A DNA stretch of 64,000 nucleotides. It comes from Chitinibacter bivalviorum. GTDB lineage: Bacteria; Pseudomonadota; Gammaproteobacteria; Burkholderiales; Chitinibacteraceae. The first letter of the stretch is position 1. Each line of letters begins with the position of its first letter. The stretch lies in the NCBI RefSeq assembly GCF_013403565.1, contig NZ_CP058627.1, positions 1,426,001-1,490,000 on the forward strand. The letters are read 5' to 3'. The position numbers were made by a program, and so were the translations under genes. Shown one piece after another: positions 25,272 to 34,406 of this stretch. Below the pieces are notes generated by a model. The model searched no databases and was not told where the DNA came from. It saw nothing but the letters and a program-made list of their open reading frames with translations.

Positions 25272-27152
25272 TTATCGGCTACGGATCATTTGCAACACAC
25301 GGAAATCCGGCGCGGGATCAACGATATGTTTCTGGCGATCGTTCAAGACAGGGTTGGCACTGCTTGAAGATTTCGACAAAGCGCGAGACGACCCCATGTT
25401 GCCGGTTAAGTTACGGGCAAACGCAAACTGCAAATTAGCCCAATCGTTATAGTCACTTAACACTCCAATCTGCCCATCATCATTAACGTCATAACTGTAA
25501 TGAGTTTGATTTGTGCCGTTATTGTTCCAATCCAGATTCACCAGACCTCGGCCAATGCCAGTTTGCGTGTCGCTTAAATCCGCTTCATTCAAATTACCAC
25601 CAGAGCCATCAGAAAAATTTAATGGCATATTAGCCGCACAAGGCCCATTTGAGTACGAGCATGGGTCAGTGTTATTTAATCGACCCAAGTAACGCTGACG
25701 GAAGCTATCTGAACCGCTACCTGTGCCATATAGTGAATACAGATAATTCATCACGCTTAAGTAGTTGGGCTTGTAATTAATGCCGTCACCACCGCCATGG
25801 TTTAGGCCGAGGTTGTGACCCAATTCATGCATGATGGTTGCCGCTTGCATATTCACCAATTGATTCAGGCCAGTACCCGCCGTGGTGACAAAACCCCAAT
25901 TGCCCATGGTCAGCAACAAATCATTGCCACCTAATTCGGCCACGCCTGATGAGCCGGCAGAACCATCACTCAACTGAGAATTGGCCATCAGCAGGAAATG
26001 GAAGGTTTGCAATCGAGCAGCATCAAAATATTGAGCTTTGTAGGCATAAATGGTTGACTCAGGGCATGGCGAACCTGAACTACCCAGTCCGATACATTGA
26101 GCGTATGGCACGCTACGACCGCCGCCCAAATTAAAATCAGCTGGCGAGAAGTTGGGGTTAAACAAACCGCCCACGTCAAAGTGAATGGCAATACCATGTG
26201 GCGCAAAGGCATTCACCACTTGTTGCAATGCTTCTTTCCGTGGTAGAACACCGGGGTCAAGCGTCTTCATCCAGTTTACTTGAATGAATACATCTTTTTG
26301 GCCGGGGCGCGCGCCCATGTCGTAATAATTGATGCCACCAAACGTCTGGCCCGGTGCTTTGGCATAGGTTGGAATGCCGTCACCATCTTGGTCAATCGCG
26401 TTGGCGGGGACATCATTTTTACCCAATGGCGTGCTAAATGCCACCGAACGCCATACAGTGCCAGTGCCTACTGTGTTTTGGCCCGGTACGACATCACGAA
26501 CCAGTGAGCGGCCATACTCAACTGCAGTCAATGCTTCAGCATTTGTTGCGCCCCATGCGCCAGCCGTGGTGGGGGTGTCAGTATTGCTACCAAAGCGAAC
26601 CACATCCAATGTTTTACCACCGGATACCAATTCAATAAAACCCGAACTGCCCCAAGTTGGAATGTTGTCGCCATTGCGAATACGAGCCACTTGGCTTGAC
26701 GAAGGAATGTTTGAATCCACATCGCCGGTTACCAATAGATAACCACCCGCAGGGATGACCGTATTGGCTGGCATGGTGAACGTAACAGGCGCAACCGCCT
26801 GTTGGTATGGGCTGCTGCGACCGCCTGCGGTAGCGCGTACGGTGACATCATTTAAGTTAACCGCTTGCCCGCTGGTGTTAAACACTTCAAACCATGCCAC
26901 CCCGTTGGAATACACGTTACTTGAAACTTCGCTGATGACCAGCGAACCGCTTTGCGCAGGCGTAGATGGAATGGCTGTTGGCGTCGGTAATGGAATTTGT
27001 GTTGCCGCAGGAGAAGGCGACGCTGACACCGAAACAGTTGCTGTCGGCGTAGGAGCTGTCGTGCTTGAATTGGGGATTGAGGCGCTTCCACCGCCACCAC
27101 CACCGCAAGCGACTAAAGCAATAGATAATATACAGATGCTCGGACGAATCAT
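25272..27152 (-). CDS. Secreted lipoprotein with lamin-tail-like and metzincin-like domains
   Basis: A 626-residue protein. The signal peptide MIRPSICILSIALVACG ends in lipobox LVAC. A Gly run and a Pro/Thr/Ser-rich linker (about 20-65) follow. A lamin-tail-type beta domain (LVISEVSSNVYSNGVAWFEV) spans about 70-200. The C-terminal half bears HELGHNLGLNH (about 441-451), a metzincin zinc motif, with a Met-turn-like SVMNY soon after, so a zinc peptidase is likely. It is anchored to the envelope and probably faces the outside. It lies downstream of a five-gene envelope row on the same strand. The substrate is unknown. Confidence 0.8.
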   Translation of the reverse strand: MIRPSICILSIALVACGGGGGGSASIPNSSTTAPTPTATVSVSASPSPAATQIPLPTPTAIPSTPAQSGSLVISEVSSNVYSNGVAWFEVFNTSGQAVNLNDVTVRATAGGRSSPYQQAVAPVTFTMPANTVIPAGGYLLVTGDVDSNIPSSSQVARIRNGDNIPTWGSSGFIELVSGGKTLDVVRFGSNTDTPTTAGAWGATNAEALTAVEYGRSLVRDVVPGQNTVGTGTVWRSVAFSTPLGKNDVPANAIDQDGDGIPTYAKAPGQTFGGINYYDMGARPGQKDVFIQVNWMKTLDPGVLPRKEALQQVVNAFAPHGIAIHFDVGGLFNPNFSPADFNLGGGRSVPYAQCIGLGSSGSPCPESTIYAYKAQYFDAARLQTFHFLLMANSQLSDGSAGSSGVAELGGNDLLLTMGNWGFVTTAGTGLNQLVNMQAATIMHELGHNLGLNHGGGDGINYKPNYLSVMNYLYSLYGTGSGSDSFRQRYLGRLNNTDPCSYSNGPCAANMPLNFSDGSGGNLNEADLSDTQTGIGRGLVNLDWNNNGTNQTHYSYDVNDDGQIGVLSDYNDWANLQFAFARNLTGNMGSSRALSKSSSSANPVLNDRQKHIVDPAPDFRVLQMIRSR

Positions 27153-27262
27153 GATAAAACCCCAACGCTCATAACAATTAACTTGTAGTTTTGGCAGCCT
27201 TCATTCCCGATCAAAAAATCCAACGAGAAACTCAGGGCGCAGACGCGCTTGATATTCATGCA

Positions 27263-29233
27263 TTAGAGATAAAAATGCGTGAGTTTTCTCAATCGGTCAT
27301 TGATCGGATAACTCAATGTTTGAGCTTTAACGACCCAATCGAATGCGCTCGCAGCAGGAGTGCCAATTTCATGTGCAAACTGCTGGAGCACACCTTTGTA
27401 TTCCGTGGTTTGGGTAATCTCAGTTTCAAGATTTTCGATTCGATATATGCCGAAGCTTAGAACGCTCAACAGCACCAATGTCGCAATCGAACTTCCCAAC
27501 GTCATTGCGCTGAAAGTTGAATTAATATTCTGTTTTGCAACAGGCCCCCAAGGCCAAAGCACAGCGGCAAATGTGAGAACGCCAGCATAAAACCAAGCCG
27601 ACTGCAGAACATTCCCAAAGATCTGCAAGCTACCGAGAATGAGGAGAACGAACACCCATTTCGGGATTGGTAACGCAGGGATACGAAGCCCGATTTTTTT
27701 GGTTAATGGCGTCCCCAGCAGCACAACCTTGCTGAGATATCTCAGTGATTTAAAGGTGTGTGTCATCGCACCAAGGCAGCTAAAAAACAGTGCCAATGCG
27801 GGTGCAATGATCGACTCCGCGGCATCATGTCCGTACTGCTTGAATTTGCCATGTTTGGCAAAATCGGACTCGACCGCATCAAACACTTCACCATCGCTAA
27901 TCGCCTGAGTCATTTTTCGGTAGTTTTGCTGGTCTGCAGGATGCAAATTAAGCATTAAAGGCAAGATGGTCGATCTAAAGTAATTGTAATTTTCTGTAGG
28001 CTTTTCAGCACAAGTTGCAATTTGGACAGTACTTGCAAGTTCATACCCTAACTTGTTGTAGATCCATTGCTGAATCATCTCAGAGGCTACAAACTGCTTG
28101 AAATCTGATGTTCTTGGCGTCCCATGATTGTCTGTAAGCCATACCACCCCAATAGCCTTGGCAAATTCTTGTTGAAACACATTTTCGACATCACTTGGTT
28201 CCATCTCAATGTAGCGTCGCTGATCTGGGCTTAATCGCTTGAGCATTTCAGCGCGAACTTGGGGCTGAGCTCGATTCCACATTGCGTTATTATTCGGTGA
28301 AATTCCACGCTGTTGAAGTTGTCGTTTAGTTTGTGAGACAACCTGTTGACCGAACCGCCATTTTGCATCTTCGAGTTGCTTTACTTTAGGCGTGACCGCT
28401 GCCCCTTTCTGCTTAAATTGCGCGTACATTGTAGGCAAAGCATTACAGATCGGAATCCAGGCCTTATTGAACGAAGTTGCTTCGAGGTGCTGCTTATTGA
28501 TGATAAAGGCATTACGCATTTCTCGTTTGTTTTCCAACCAGCCTTTTACTGTATTTTTCGGGTCTTCCAGATGCCAAAAGAACATTGGAAAAACCGACAT
28601 AAAGGTTTTACCAGAGGGGGAATGTAGCGTTGCCGGATCAGTCGGAATGCCTTTTAAACTCGCTGTACCAGCAAATACATCCGCAACGACGCCTCGGACT
28701 AAAAATGCTTCATATAGCTTGGTATTTGTCTGCTCATCTTCGACAAAGGCATCCAGTAAGGCTTTCTCGCCAATATATGCGCACAAAATTCCTGCTAGTG
28801 CCGCGCAAATCAGTCCACTGCTTAATCTAAACCACTTCAGTTCTTTGACTGACGCGTAAACCATGACGCCAAAACAAATGAGCGCAAGGAGCAGCAATTC
28901 GTTCACTCGTCTAGGCAACAGAGCATGCCCGATATAGATCGACACAGTTGCAGCAAGAAACACGACACACAGAACTTTGCCAATGTCGTGCTCAATGAGC
29001 TGCAAGATATCGTCCTGATGCAATAAGATTGACCATGCAATCAAAGCCAAAGCACAACCAGAGATCAGCCGCCCCCAATGTTCTACCGAATCAATTAAAG
29101 GCTTGGCAGCATTTCCACCAATGACATCGATTACATTGGCATTGAACGCCAGTTCGACGGTCAGATAGCTAATGGTCAGCAGCACCATCAATAGGTAGTA
29201 TCGACGCATCACAGATTGATTTGCGGAGGACAT
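27263..29233 (-). CDS. Large polytopic membrane protein of unknown function
   Basis: A 656-residue protein with about five N-terminal membrane spans (residues 12-160), a hydrophilic region of about 290 residues (roughly 165-460), and about four spans in the C-terminal third (near 475-620). The central part is helical and charged (QQVVSQTKRQLQQRGI, PDQRRYIEMEPSDVENVFQQEFAK) with a single WLTDNHGTPR turn. No enzyme motif is recognised. Its ATG abuts the stop of the upstream lipoprotein gene (TAAATG), so the two are translationally coupled and probably interact in the envelope. Confidence 0.75.
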   Translation of the reverse strand: MSSANQSVMRRYYLLMVLLTISYLTVELAFNANVIDVIGGNAAKPLIDSVEHWGRLISGCALALIAWSILLHQDDILQLIEHDIGKVLCVVFLAATVSIYIGHALLPRRVNELLLLALICFGVMVYASVKELKWFRLSSGLICAALAGILCAYIGEKALLDAFVEDEQTNTKLYEAFLVRGVVADVFAGTASLKGIPTDPATLHSPSGKTFMSVFPMFFWHLEDPKNTVKGWLENKREMRNAFIINKQHLEATSFNKAWIPICNALPTMYAQFKQKGAAVTPKVKQLEDAKWRFGQQVVSQTKRQLQQRGISPNNNAMWNRAQPQVRAEMLKRLSPDQRRYIEMEPSDVENVFQQEFAKAIGVVWLTDNHGTPRTSDFKQFVASEMIQQWIYNKLGYELASTVQIATCAEKPTENYNYFRSTILPLMLNLHPADQQNYRKMTQAISDGEVFDAVESDFAKHGKFKQYGHDAAESIIAPALALFFSCLGAMTHTFKSLRYLSKVVLLGTPLTKKIGLRIPALPIPKWVFVLLILGSLQIFGNVLQSAWFYAGVLTFAAVLWPWGPVAKQNINSTFSAMTLGSSIATLVLLSVLSFGIYRIENLETEITQTTEYKGVLQQFAHEIGTPAASAFDWVVKAQTLSYPINDRLRKLTHFYL

Positions 29234-30226
29234 TTACGACTTCTTGTTCAGATCGATGACGACACCACGACTATTTACACGGGTGTTTTCAACGACTTTG
29301 ATTTCTTCAAACTTAACCACTTTATTCACTTCTGACTTGCTTGAAGCCTTCGGCTTAGTGCTACTACCTGCAGCTTTCGTGGAATCGTCAATAGCGACAA
29401 CAGGGGTTTCTACCTTCGTTTTTGGTTTTGACTTTTGTTTTGTGCTTCCCGCATTGCTTTTTCGATCATCATTAGCAGCCACTTTGGATGATTTCGATTC
29501 AGACTCCGGGGCGTCTTTTTGCAGTAACGCAGACTGACGTCCAAACTGAGAAATACTATTGGGATTGCTTGAAACCCAACCCACTAAAAGCGGATCACGT
29601 TCTTTTGGGTTCCAGGTGTAATAGCCGACATTCCCTTTTTCATCGCTAAAAGGACGGATCTCGACTTTTGCATCTCGGTCCGTTTTGATTAAAGTATCAA
29701 CCGTGTACTTTGCACCATCGGCTTGTAATTTGAGTACCTGATACCGATCACTTGAACCATCGCGTACTTTCATGATGATGTGCCGCTCACCGCCAAACAT
29801 CATGTCTTGTACGACTTCAGGGGGGCGTTTGGGATCAGCGAGTTGAGGCGGTAAATCAATGGCTTTCTCCTTGCGGTCTACCCCAGTAAACAACAGGACG
29901 ATTTGACCATCAGGATCACAGCGATTGGGCTTGGTTTTTGCAATAGTGAGCGGAGAACTACCATTTTTGTAGTTCTGAATAACCTGATATTGACCACTCG
30001 TTATTTCGTTGGATAATTCATGCAAGGCTTTATCGAATTCGAACTTGCTTCGTACGCAATCGCTAGCGAGTGCATTTTTACCACTGCACAATAGCGTGGT
30101 AGAAATGAAAGAAGTCAGCGCACCACTCGCTGCGCAGGCATAACCTTGGGTTGAGGTATTGGCACAAGACACCAATAACGGGCTAAGTACGAAAAATGTC
30201 AAACAGTGGGTAGAGTACGAGCTCAT
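29234..30226 (-). CDS. Predicted lipoprotein with basic, low-complexity C-terminus
   Basis: A protein of about 330 residues if started at ATG 30226 (MSSYSTHCLTFFVLSPLLVSC), giving a lipobox LVSC. A TTG at 30262 is an alternative with no better ribosome site. The N-terminal 230 residues appear folded (ILLFTGVDRKEKAID, RYQVLKLQADGAKYTVDTL). The last 100 are Lys/Ser/Pro-rich and probably disordered (KSKPKTKVETP). It precedes the large membrane protein without a gap. Function unknown. Confidence 0.7.
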   Translation of the reverse strand: MSSYSTHCLTFFVLSPLLVSCANTSTQGYACAASGALTSFISTTLLCSGKNALASDCVRSKFEFDKALHELSNEITSGQYQVIQNYKNGSSPLTIAKTKPNRCDPDGQIVLLFTGVDRKEKAIDLPPQLADPKRPPEVVQDMMFGGERHIIMKVRDGSSDRYQVLKLQADGAKYTVDTLIKTDRDAKVEIRPFSDEKGNVGYYTWNPKERDPLLVGWVSSNPNSISQFGRQSALLQKDAPESESKSSKVAANDDRKSNAGSTKQKSKPKTKVETPVVAIDDSTKAAGSSTKPKASSKSEVNKVVKFEEIKVVENTRVNSRGVVIDLNKKS

Positions 30227-30276
30227 CTTTGGTTCGCAAAATAGGGAGGAAGCAATGTGCAACTTCTCAGATTAAG

Positions 30277-30699
30277 TTATTGTGCTTTGCAGTATTTTTG
30301 AGTGAAATCGGCGCGTTTTGGCAGCGGAGCCCCCGTACCGACCTTTCGGCAGTCCTCATCAAATACTGTGACTTGTTTTTTTATCAGCAAGTTTTTTACA
30401 TTACCAACACTGGCCTCTGAGAGGTCCCACAGCTCCGAGGCTTTGTATTCTTTACACTCTGCCAATATGGCAAACAGGCGATCACAATCACCTTTAGGCA
30501 TCAATGCGCCATCAATTGGTTTAGTTTCTCCACAATGCTTCGCGATCCAGTAGTCAACTCCTGCTTTACCTTCGTTGCGCTCGGTACCTGCGGGCACGCG
30601 AGTCAAACATTGTTGCCACTCTTCCGCAGTCTTAGGTTTGGCCGCCCAGGCTGAGCTAGCCAAGAAAGTACTGATCAACACTAGTACTATTTTCTTCAT
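30277..30699 (-). CDS. Small periplasmic protein
   Basis: A 140-residue protein with a cleavable signal peptide (MKKIVLVLISTFLASSAWAA). The mature part has six cysteines (in QQCLTR, KHCGE, DCDRLF, AECKEY, EDCRK and KYCKAQ), enough for three disulfides. GGAG precedes the ATG at 30699. It belongs to the same minus-strand row as the RDD and lipoprotein genes, with a 3-bp gap to the RDD gene. No family recognised. Confidence 0.72.
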   Translation of the reverse strand: MKKIVLVLISTFLASSAWAAKPKTAEEWQQCLTRVPAGTERNEGKAGVDYWIAKHCGETKPIDGALMPKGDCDRLFAILAECKEYKASELWDLSEASVGNVKNLLIKKQVTVFDEDCRKVGTGAPLPKRADFTQKYCKAQ

Positions 30700-30702
30700 G
30701 AT

Positions 30703-31356
30703 TTATGCTCCACGACGTTGTATGACAATGGTGCCTGCCACTAAATCGTGGAAGGTTTGATTTTTTTTACTGAAACAAGCAACGATGTAGCCGATCAATA
30801 GAATGCAAGACAGAAAAGAGATCACAAGACGGAGAAATGACGTTCCAACTGAAATGATCTTGCCATCGACCGAGCAAATTTCTAAACCCACTAATTTCAT
30901 GCCTAATGTGCCGCGAATGGATGGTGTAGCCATCATAATTGCCATGGCCGCGCAGACGATGATAGGGCCAAGGAGTGCACCAACCCCTAGCGTGCCAATG
31001 CCAACAACCAAATCAAATGCGAGGAAAATCAAGAAATCGATCAAGCCACCTAATAGCCTTCGGGAAATAGGCGCAATGACGATGGGCTGCTCATTCAGCA
31101 CGGCCGTTTCAGAGGGATCAAGGCTCGCAAAAAATTGCGCGATAGGATTGGTTGCTGCAGTTTCATTGATGAGACCACGCACTGGGTGGACCCCTACTAC
31201 ACCAGCCTCGCTCATTTCAATCAGCACTGTTTCATTTAAAACAGGAGCCAATGTCCCCTTCCAGTGTGAAATCATAAATTGATGCGCTTCGCCTGCCGCA
31301 TTAATAATGCCCTTCCCTTCATTCTGGTTGTAATGAATGATTGTGCCTTTTTCCAT
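30703..31356 (-). CDS. Cold-shock-like domain fused to an RDD membrane domain
   Basis: A 217-residue protein starting at ATG 31356 (the frame also has GTG at 31359). Residues 1-60 look like a cold-shock OB fold: KGTIIHYNQNEGKGIINAAG, then PVLNETVLIEM and VGVHPV. After a linker, residues 90-215 form an RDD domain with about four spans, opening PISRRLLGGLIDFLIFLAFD with the Arg and Asp that name the family, and ending FHDLVAGTIVI. Fusions of this order occur in proteobacteria, usually unexplained. It heads the envelope row; the HTH gene is divergent. Confidence 0.82.
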   Translation of the reverse strand: MEKGTIIHYNQNEGKGIINAAGEAHQFMISHWKGTLAPVLNETVLIEMSEAGVVGVHPVRGLINETAATNPIAQFFASLDPSETAVLNEQPIVIAPISRRLLGGLIDFLIFLAFDLVVGIGTLGVGALLGPIIVCAAMAIMMATPSIRGTLGMKLVGLEICSVDGKIISVGTSFLRLVISFLSCILLIGYIVACFSKKNQTFHDLVAGTIVIQRRGA

Positions 31357-31441
31357 CACCTATAATCCTTGCAACGCAGTTTAAAATGAAGAAGTACCAC
31401 CTGATTTATGAACGACTTAGCAGTTCGAATTTGAAATCAGG

Positions 31442-31516
31442 GTGAAGTCGCTTTGAGCTTCACACATTCACTTCATAATAACCTTGCCATGCGTTATACA
31501 ACAACCACTTGGTTGT
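31442..31516. promoter_or_regulatory. Palindromes in the divergent HTH/RDD promoter region
   Basis: ACAACCA-CT-TGGTTGT (31501-31516) is a near-perfect palindrome 34 bp before the HTH ATG and a candidate operator. GTGAAG/CTTCAC (31442-31463) is a second one. Confidence 0.5.
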
Positions 31517-31549
31517 TTTGTGTCGCAAAGCTTCCACCATACTTGCCTG

Positions 31550-31987
31550 ATGGACGCAAATAACAAACAAGCTTTCGCAGAACGACTGAAAATAGCACTA
31601 CAGCGGAGTGCTCCGATGGTGCAAACGGGAACCCAGCTCGCCATTCAGTTTAATTTGCGTTATCACGGCGAATCCGTTTCACAACAAACTGCTCATAAAT
31701 GGTTAAAAGGCTTAGCACGGCCAAATCCAGATAAGATTGAAATTCTTGCTTCTTGGCTGGATGTCTCACCACATTGGTTACGATTTGGCGACGCAGATGA
31801 CAGCAAAGTGGTTTGTCTTGAGCCCACGTCAGAGTTAGGCGAAATTGCTCCGACGGAAAAAAACCTGATTCTTCACTACCGATTGATGACTGATCAACAG
31901 CAGGCCATCATCCAAAATCTAATCAATGAGTTTTCGATTCGGCGAATTGTTTGGCCCAAAAAATCTTTGAATGATGACGAAGAATAA
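31550..31987 (+). CDS. HTH transcriptional regulator (XRE-like)
   Basis: A protein of about 145 residues from ATG 31550; an earlier TTG (31484) would put the palindromic operator inside the gene. The helix-turn-helix is VSQQTAHKWLKGLARPNPDKI, followed by LASWLDVSPHWLRFG, a motif of phage-like repressors of Proteobacteria. The C-terminal part (LILHYRLMTDQQQAIIQNLI) could dimerise. It is divergent from the envelope-gene row and is a candidate repressor for it and for itself. Confidence 0.82.
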   Translation: MDANNKQAFAERLKIALQRSAPMVQTGTQLAIQFNLRYHGESVSQQTAHKWLKGLARPNPDKIEILASWLDVSPHWLRFGDADDSKVVCLEPTSELGEIAPTEKNLILHYRLMTDQQQAIIQNLINEFSIRRIVWPKKSLNDDEE

Positions 31988-32410
31988 CCTTCGAATCTAA
32001 TGGTATTCACTTGAGTTCTGACACGTAAATTTGCCAACGCCCCACCTAACTTTTGGTCTGCGATGAACTTCTCTACGGAACGACATCTGAGTGGTAAATA
32101 CTTACGGCATGCAGACTTTTGTTTATTAATGAGGAAGGCATCTCGGGGGTTGGAATTCGAGATGGCGATGAACGCGGCCTTAACCAGTTGGAAGATGATC
32201 CATCTAATCAGCAAGCGCAAGACTGTCGGCTTCGTTTTATTAAGCGGACATATTGCAAGTTAAGTCAGGCGTCTCTAGTTCGGCCAAAGCCGCCAGTCAC
32301 AATCTATTGTTGTTGGCACAAAATCATTGTGCCACTACAACTACTACCAATTGGTCATCGATGAGAGAACAGAACAAGTATAAGATTTAGCTTTTATTAC
32401 GCTCTTTGCT
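31988..32410. other. Gap with degenerate sequence
   Basis: The 423 bp hold only short, broken frames on both strands and part of a TCGGCCAAAGCCGCC palindrome similar to the dispersed repeats near 42-63 kb. The right boundary of the ssrA-linked region could fall here, but no repeat of the ssrA 3' end was found. Confidence 0.5.
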
Positions 32411-33514
32411 ATGCACATAAAGGCATTTTTCCCAGCTGTTACACCAATACAATTTAAAGAATGTATAGTCGGCTCTATAGGAGCAGCGCTTGGCTTAATT
32501 GGCACTGCGATGCTATGCCAATGGTTTTTTGGTTTACACAGCCATTGGTTAATTGCTCCAATTGGGGCATCAGCGGTATTACTTTTTGCTGCACCAGCTA
32601 GCCCTTTAGCGCAACCGTGGTCAATTATAGTAGGTAATGTACTCTCTGCTGTAGCTGGAGTACTCTGCGCAAATCTCATTGGTCATACGGCATTGGCTGC
32701 GGGAATTGCAGTTATGCTGGCAATTGCGGTCATGTTACTCACCCGTAGTCTGCACCCGCCGGGTGGTGCTGTGGCGCTGACTGCAGTCATTGGCGGCTCA
32801 CAGATCAGCGATCTGGGCTATCTATTTGTGGTTGTGCCCGTTGCGATCAATTCGCTGCTCATTTTGCTGATTGCGCTGATTTACAGCCATCTGGCCAGCC
32901 GCCGTTACCCCAATTACACCCCACCGGTGACAACACATCATACGAATGATCCCTCGCCCAGCCAAAGAGTTGGCACCAGTGCAGAAGATATCAAATATGC
33001 GCTGGCACATCAGGAACAATTGCTCGATATTAGCTCGCAGGATTTGCAGCATGTCTTGCATGATGCGCAACAGCATGCGTTACAGCTCAAAATAGGTGCT
33101 TTGCGCTGTGATGCTGTGATGTCGAGATCGGTCGTCACGGTAACGCCGGAAAGCAGCTATGCCGAGGCTTGGCAAAAACTCTCTCATCATCGCGTCAAAG
33201 CACTCCCCGTCAGCAACAGTCAATCGCAGTTACTGGGCATTGTGACCTTACACGATCTGGTAATTGACCCACCCAGCGCGCAACCACGCGCCGCTTTTAC
33301 TATGAACACGCCGATTGCCGAGATCATGAATACCCAAATTCATACCGCCAGACCCGAGCAATCCTTGCTGGAGCTGGCGGAATTATTTGCCGATGGCGGC
33401 TTACATCATCTGCCGGTGGTTGATGCAGATCGACTGGTCGGGATCATTACCCAGTCGGATATGGTCGCGGCATTGTTGCAATGCTTGTTGTCAGCCAAAA
33501 TTGAAACCAACTAA
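32411..33514 (+). CDS. HPP-family membrane protein with two CBS domains
   Basis: A 367-residue protein. Residues about 15-165 form four to five spans with the name-giving motif SLHPPGGAVALTAV. After a linker, two CBS repeats follow (CDAVMSRSVVTVTPESSY and IAEIMNTQIHTARPEQS), a regulatory adenosine-binding module. HPP proteins of plastids and cyanobacteria have been reported as nitrite transporters (established for a few), so nitrite uptake is plausible beside nirK; this is inference. It is convergent with the nir operon. Its 3' end overlaps the neighbour's 3' end by 4 bp. Confidence 0.85.
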   Translation: MHIKAFFPAVTPIQFKECIVGSIGAALGLIGTAMLCQWFFGLHSHWLIAPIGASAVLLFAAPASPLAQPWSIIVGNVLSAVAGVLCANLIGHTALAAGIAVMLAIAVMLLTRSLHPPGGAVALTAVIGGSQISDLGYLFVVVPVAINSLLILLIALIYSHLASRRYPNYTPPVTTHHTNDPSPSQRVGTSAEDIKYALAHQEQLLDISSQDLQHVLHDAQQHALQLKIGALRCDAVMSRSVVTVTPESSYAEAWQKLSHHRVKALPVSNSQSQLLGIVTLHDLVIDPPSAQPRAAFTMNTPIAEIMNTQIHTARPEQSLLELAELFADGGLHHLPVVDADRLVGIITQSDMVAALLQCLLSAKIETN

Positions 33515-33777
33515 TGGGTGCCCGAACAAAAACCGCAGCACGGTGCACCGACTTTCTCATCGCGGATTTTATGAATCTGCCAGCGCCATAAATCTGGCCC
33601 ATCTTGCAGATATTCCCAGCGATAACTTTGGCTGTATTTTTTTTCAAACAGCGCCTGCAAGCGCATCGGACGCTGCTCGGCACTGAGCTCAAGACACTCG
33701 CCGACGGCTAATTGCTCAAAGCCTTGAAACAGCTGTTGCTCGGTTTCGGCGAGCCGAGCCAGATCAAATACAGACAT
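33511..33777 (-). CDS. DUF2249 protein with Cys-rich tail
   Basis: An 88-residue protein (ATG 33777, GGAGG upstream; the frame opens at 33792). It carries a DUF2249-like fold (CLELSAEQRPMRLQALFEK, then YRWEYLQDGPDLWRWQI) and a C-terminal CCGFCSGTH. DUF2249 proteins recur in nitric-oxide and denitrification loci. It is the last gene of the nirK operon. Its role is unknown; the cysteines could bind metal or sense NO. Confidence 0.8.
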   Translation of the reverse strand: MSVFDLARLAETEQQLFQGFEQLAVGECLELSAEQRPMRLQALFEKKYSQSYRWEYLQDGPDLWRWQIHKIRDEKVGAPCCGFCSGTH

Positions 33778-33791
33778 CGTGTCCTCCCACA

Positions 33792-34388
33792 TTAATTAGT
33801 CAACCTGTTTTGCAATGCTGCCAGCAGCGCCGGATCGGGCTCGACCGAAAGCGTGACGCTGGCCTTGACCACCTGCCCTTGCTGATCCAGCACGACAAAA
33901 CGTGTGTTGTGGTTGATTTCGCCGTTGGCACCGCGGCGATATTTCACGCCCAGCGTAGCGGCCAGCTGGCGTGTGTGCGCGTCGTTATCACTGACTACCA
34001 GCCGATACACACGCTCGTCCATCTCATGGACTTTAGCCAAGGCCGCCAGACTTTTCGCCGTATCTACACCGGGATTCAAACTCACCAGCACCGCTTGCAC
34101 CGCGCCGCGTTGCGCTGCTGGCAACTGCGTGATCGTCCGTTTGACGTTTTCCAGCACGATCGGGCAGGAAATATTGCAATCACCATAAAACATCGTGATC
34201 AGCGTCGCTTTCTTCCCCGCCTGCCCCAGCTTAAACGGCTGATTGGTTTGATCGGTCAATGGCACGGCCAGTTGAAACAATGATTCGCCACTCACGGCCG
34301 CTGCCGCGCTGGCAGCATGCTGATGTTCTTCGCACGCCGGTACGGCGCTGATGGCGCCGAGCAAAAGCATGGCAAGTATCGCTTTCAT
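33792..34388 (-). CDS. SCO1/SenC-family copper chaperone
   Basis: A periplasmic thioredoxin-fold protein of 198 residues. The signal peptide is MKAILAMLLLGAISAVPA followed by CEE (possible lipobox-like cysteine). The copper motif CxxxC is GDCNISCP near residue 75; the third ligand His may be in INHNTRF. It probably delivers copper to NirK or an oxidase. GAGGATAAG precedes the ATG. It is in the nirK operon, between the NirV-like gene and a DUF2249 gene. Confidence 0.88.
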   Translation of the reverse strand: MKAILAMLLLGAISAVPACEEHQHAASAAAAVSGESLFQLAVPLTDQTNQPFKLGQAGKKATLITMFYGDCNISCPIVLENVKRTITQLPAAQRGAVQAVLVSLNPGVDTAKSLAALAKVHEMDERVYRLVVSDNDAHTRQLAATLGVKYRRGANGEINHNTRFVVLDQQGQVVKASVTLSVEPDPALLAALQNRLTN

Positions 34389-34406
34389 TTTCTTATCCTC
34401 AGTGAC

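Noticed and set aside
32039..32047. GCCCCACCT as right attachment site of the ssrA-linked region
   Set aside because: Only about eight bases match the ssrA 3' end, which is expected by chance in a window of this size.
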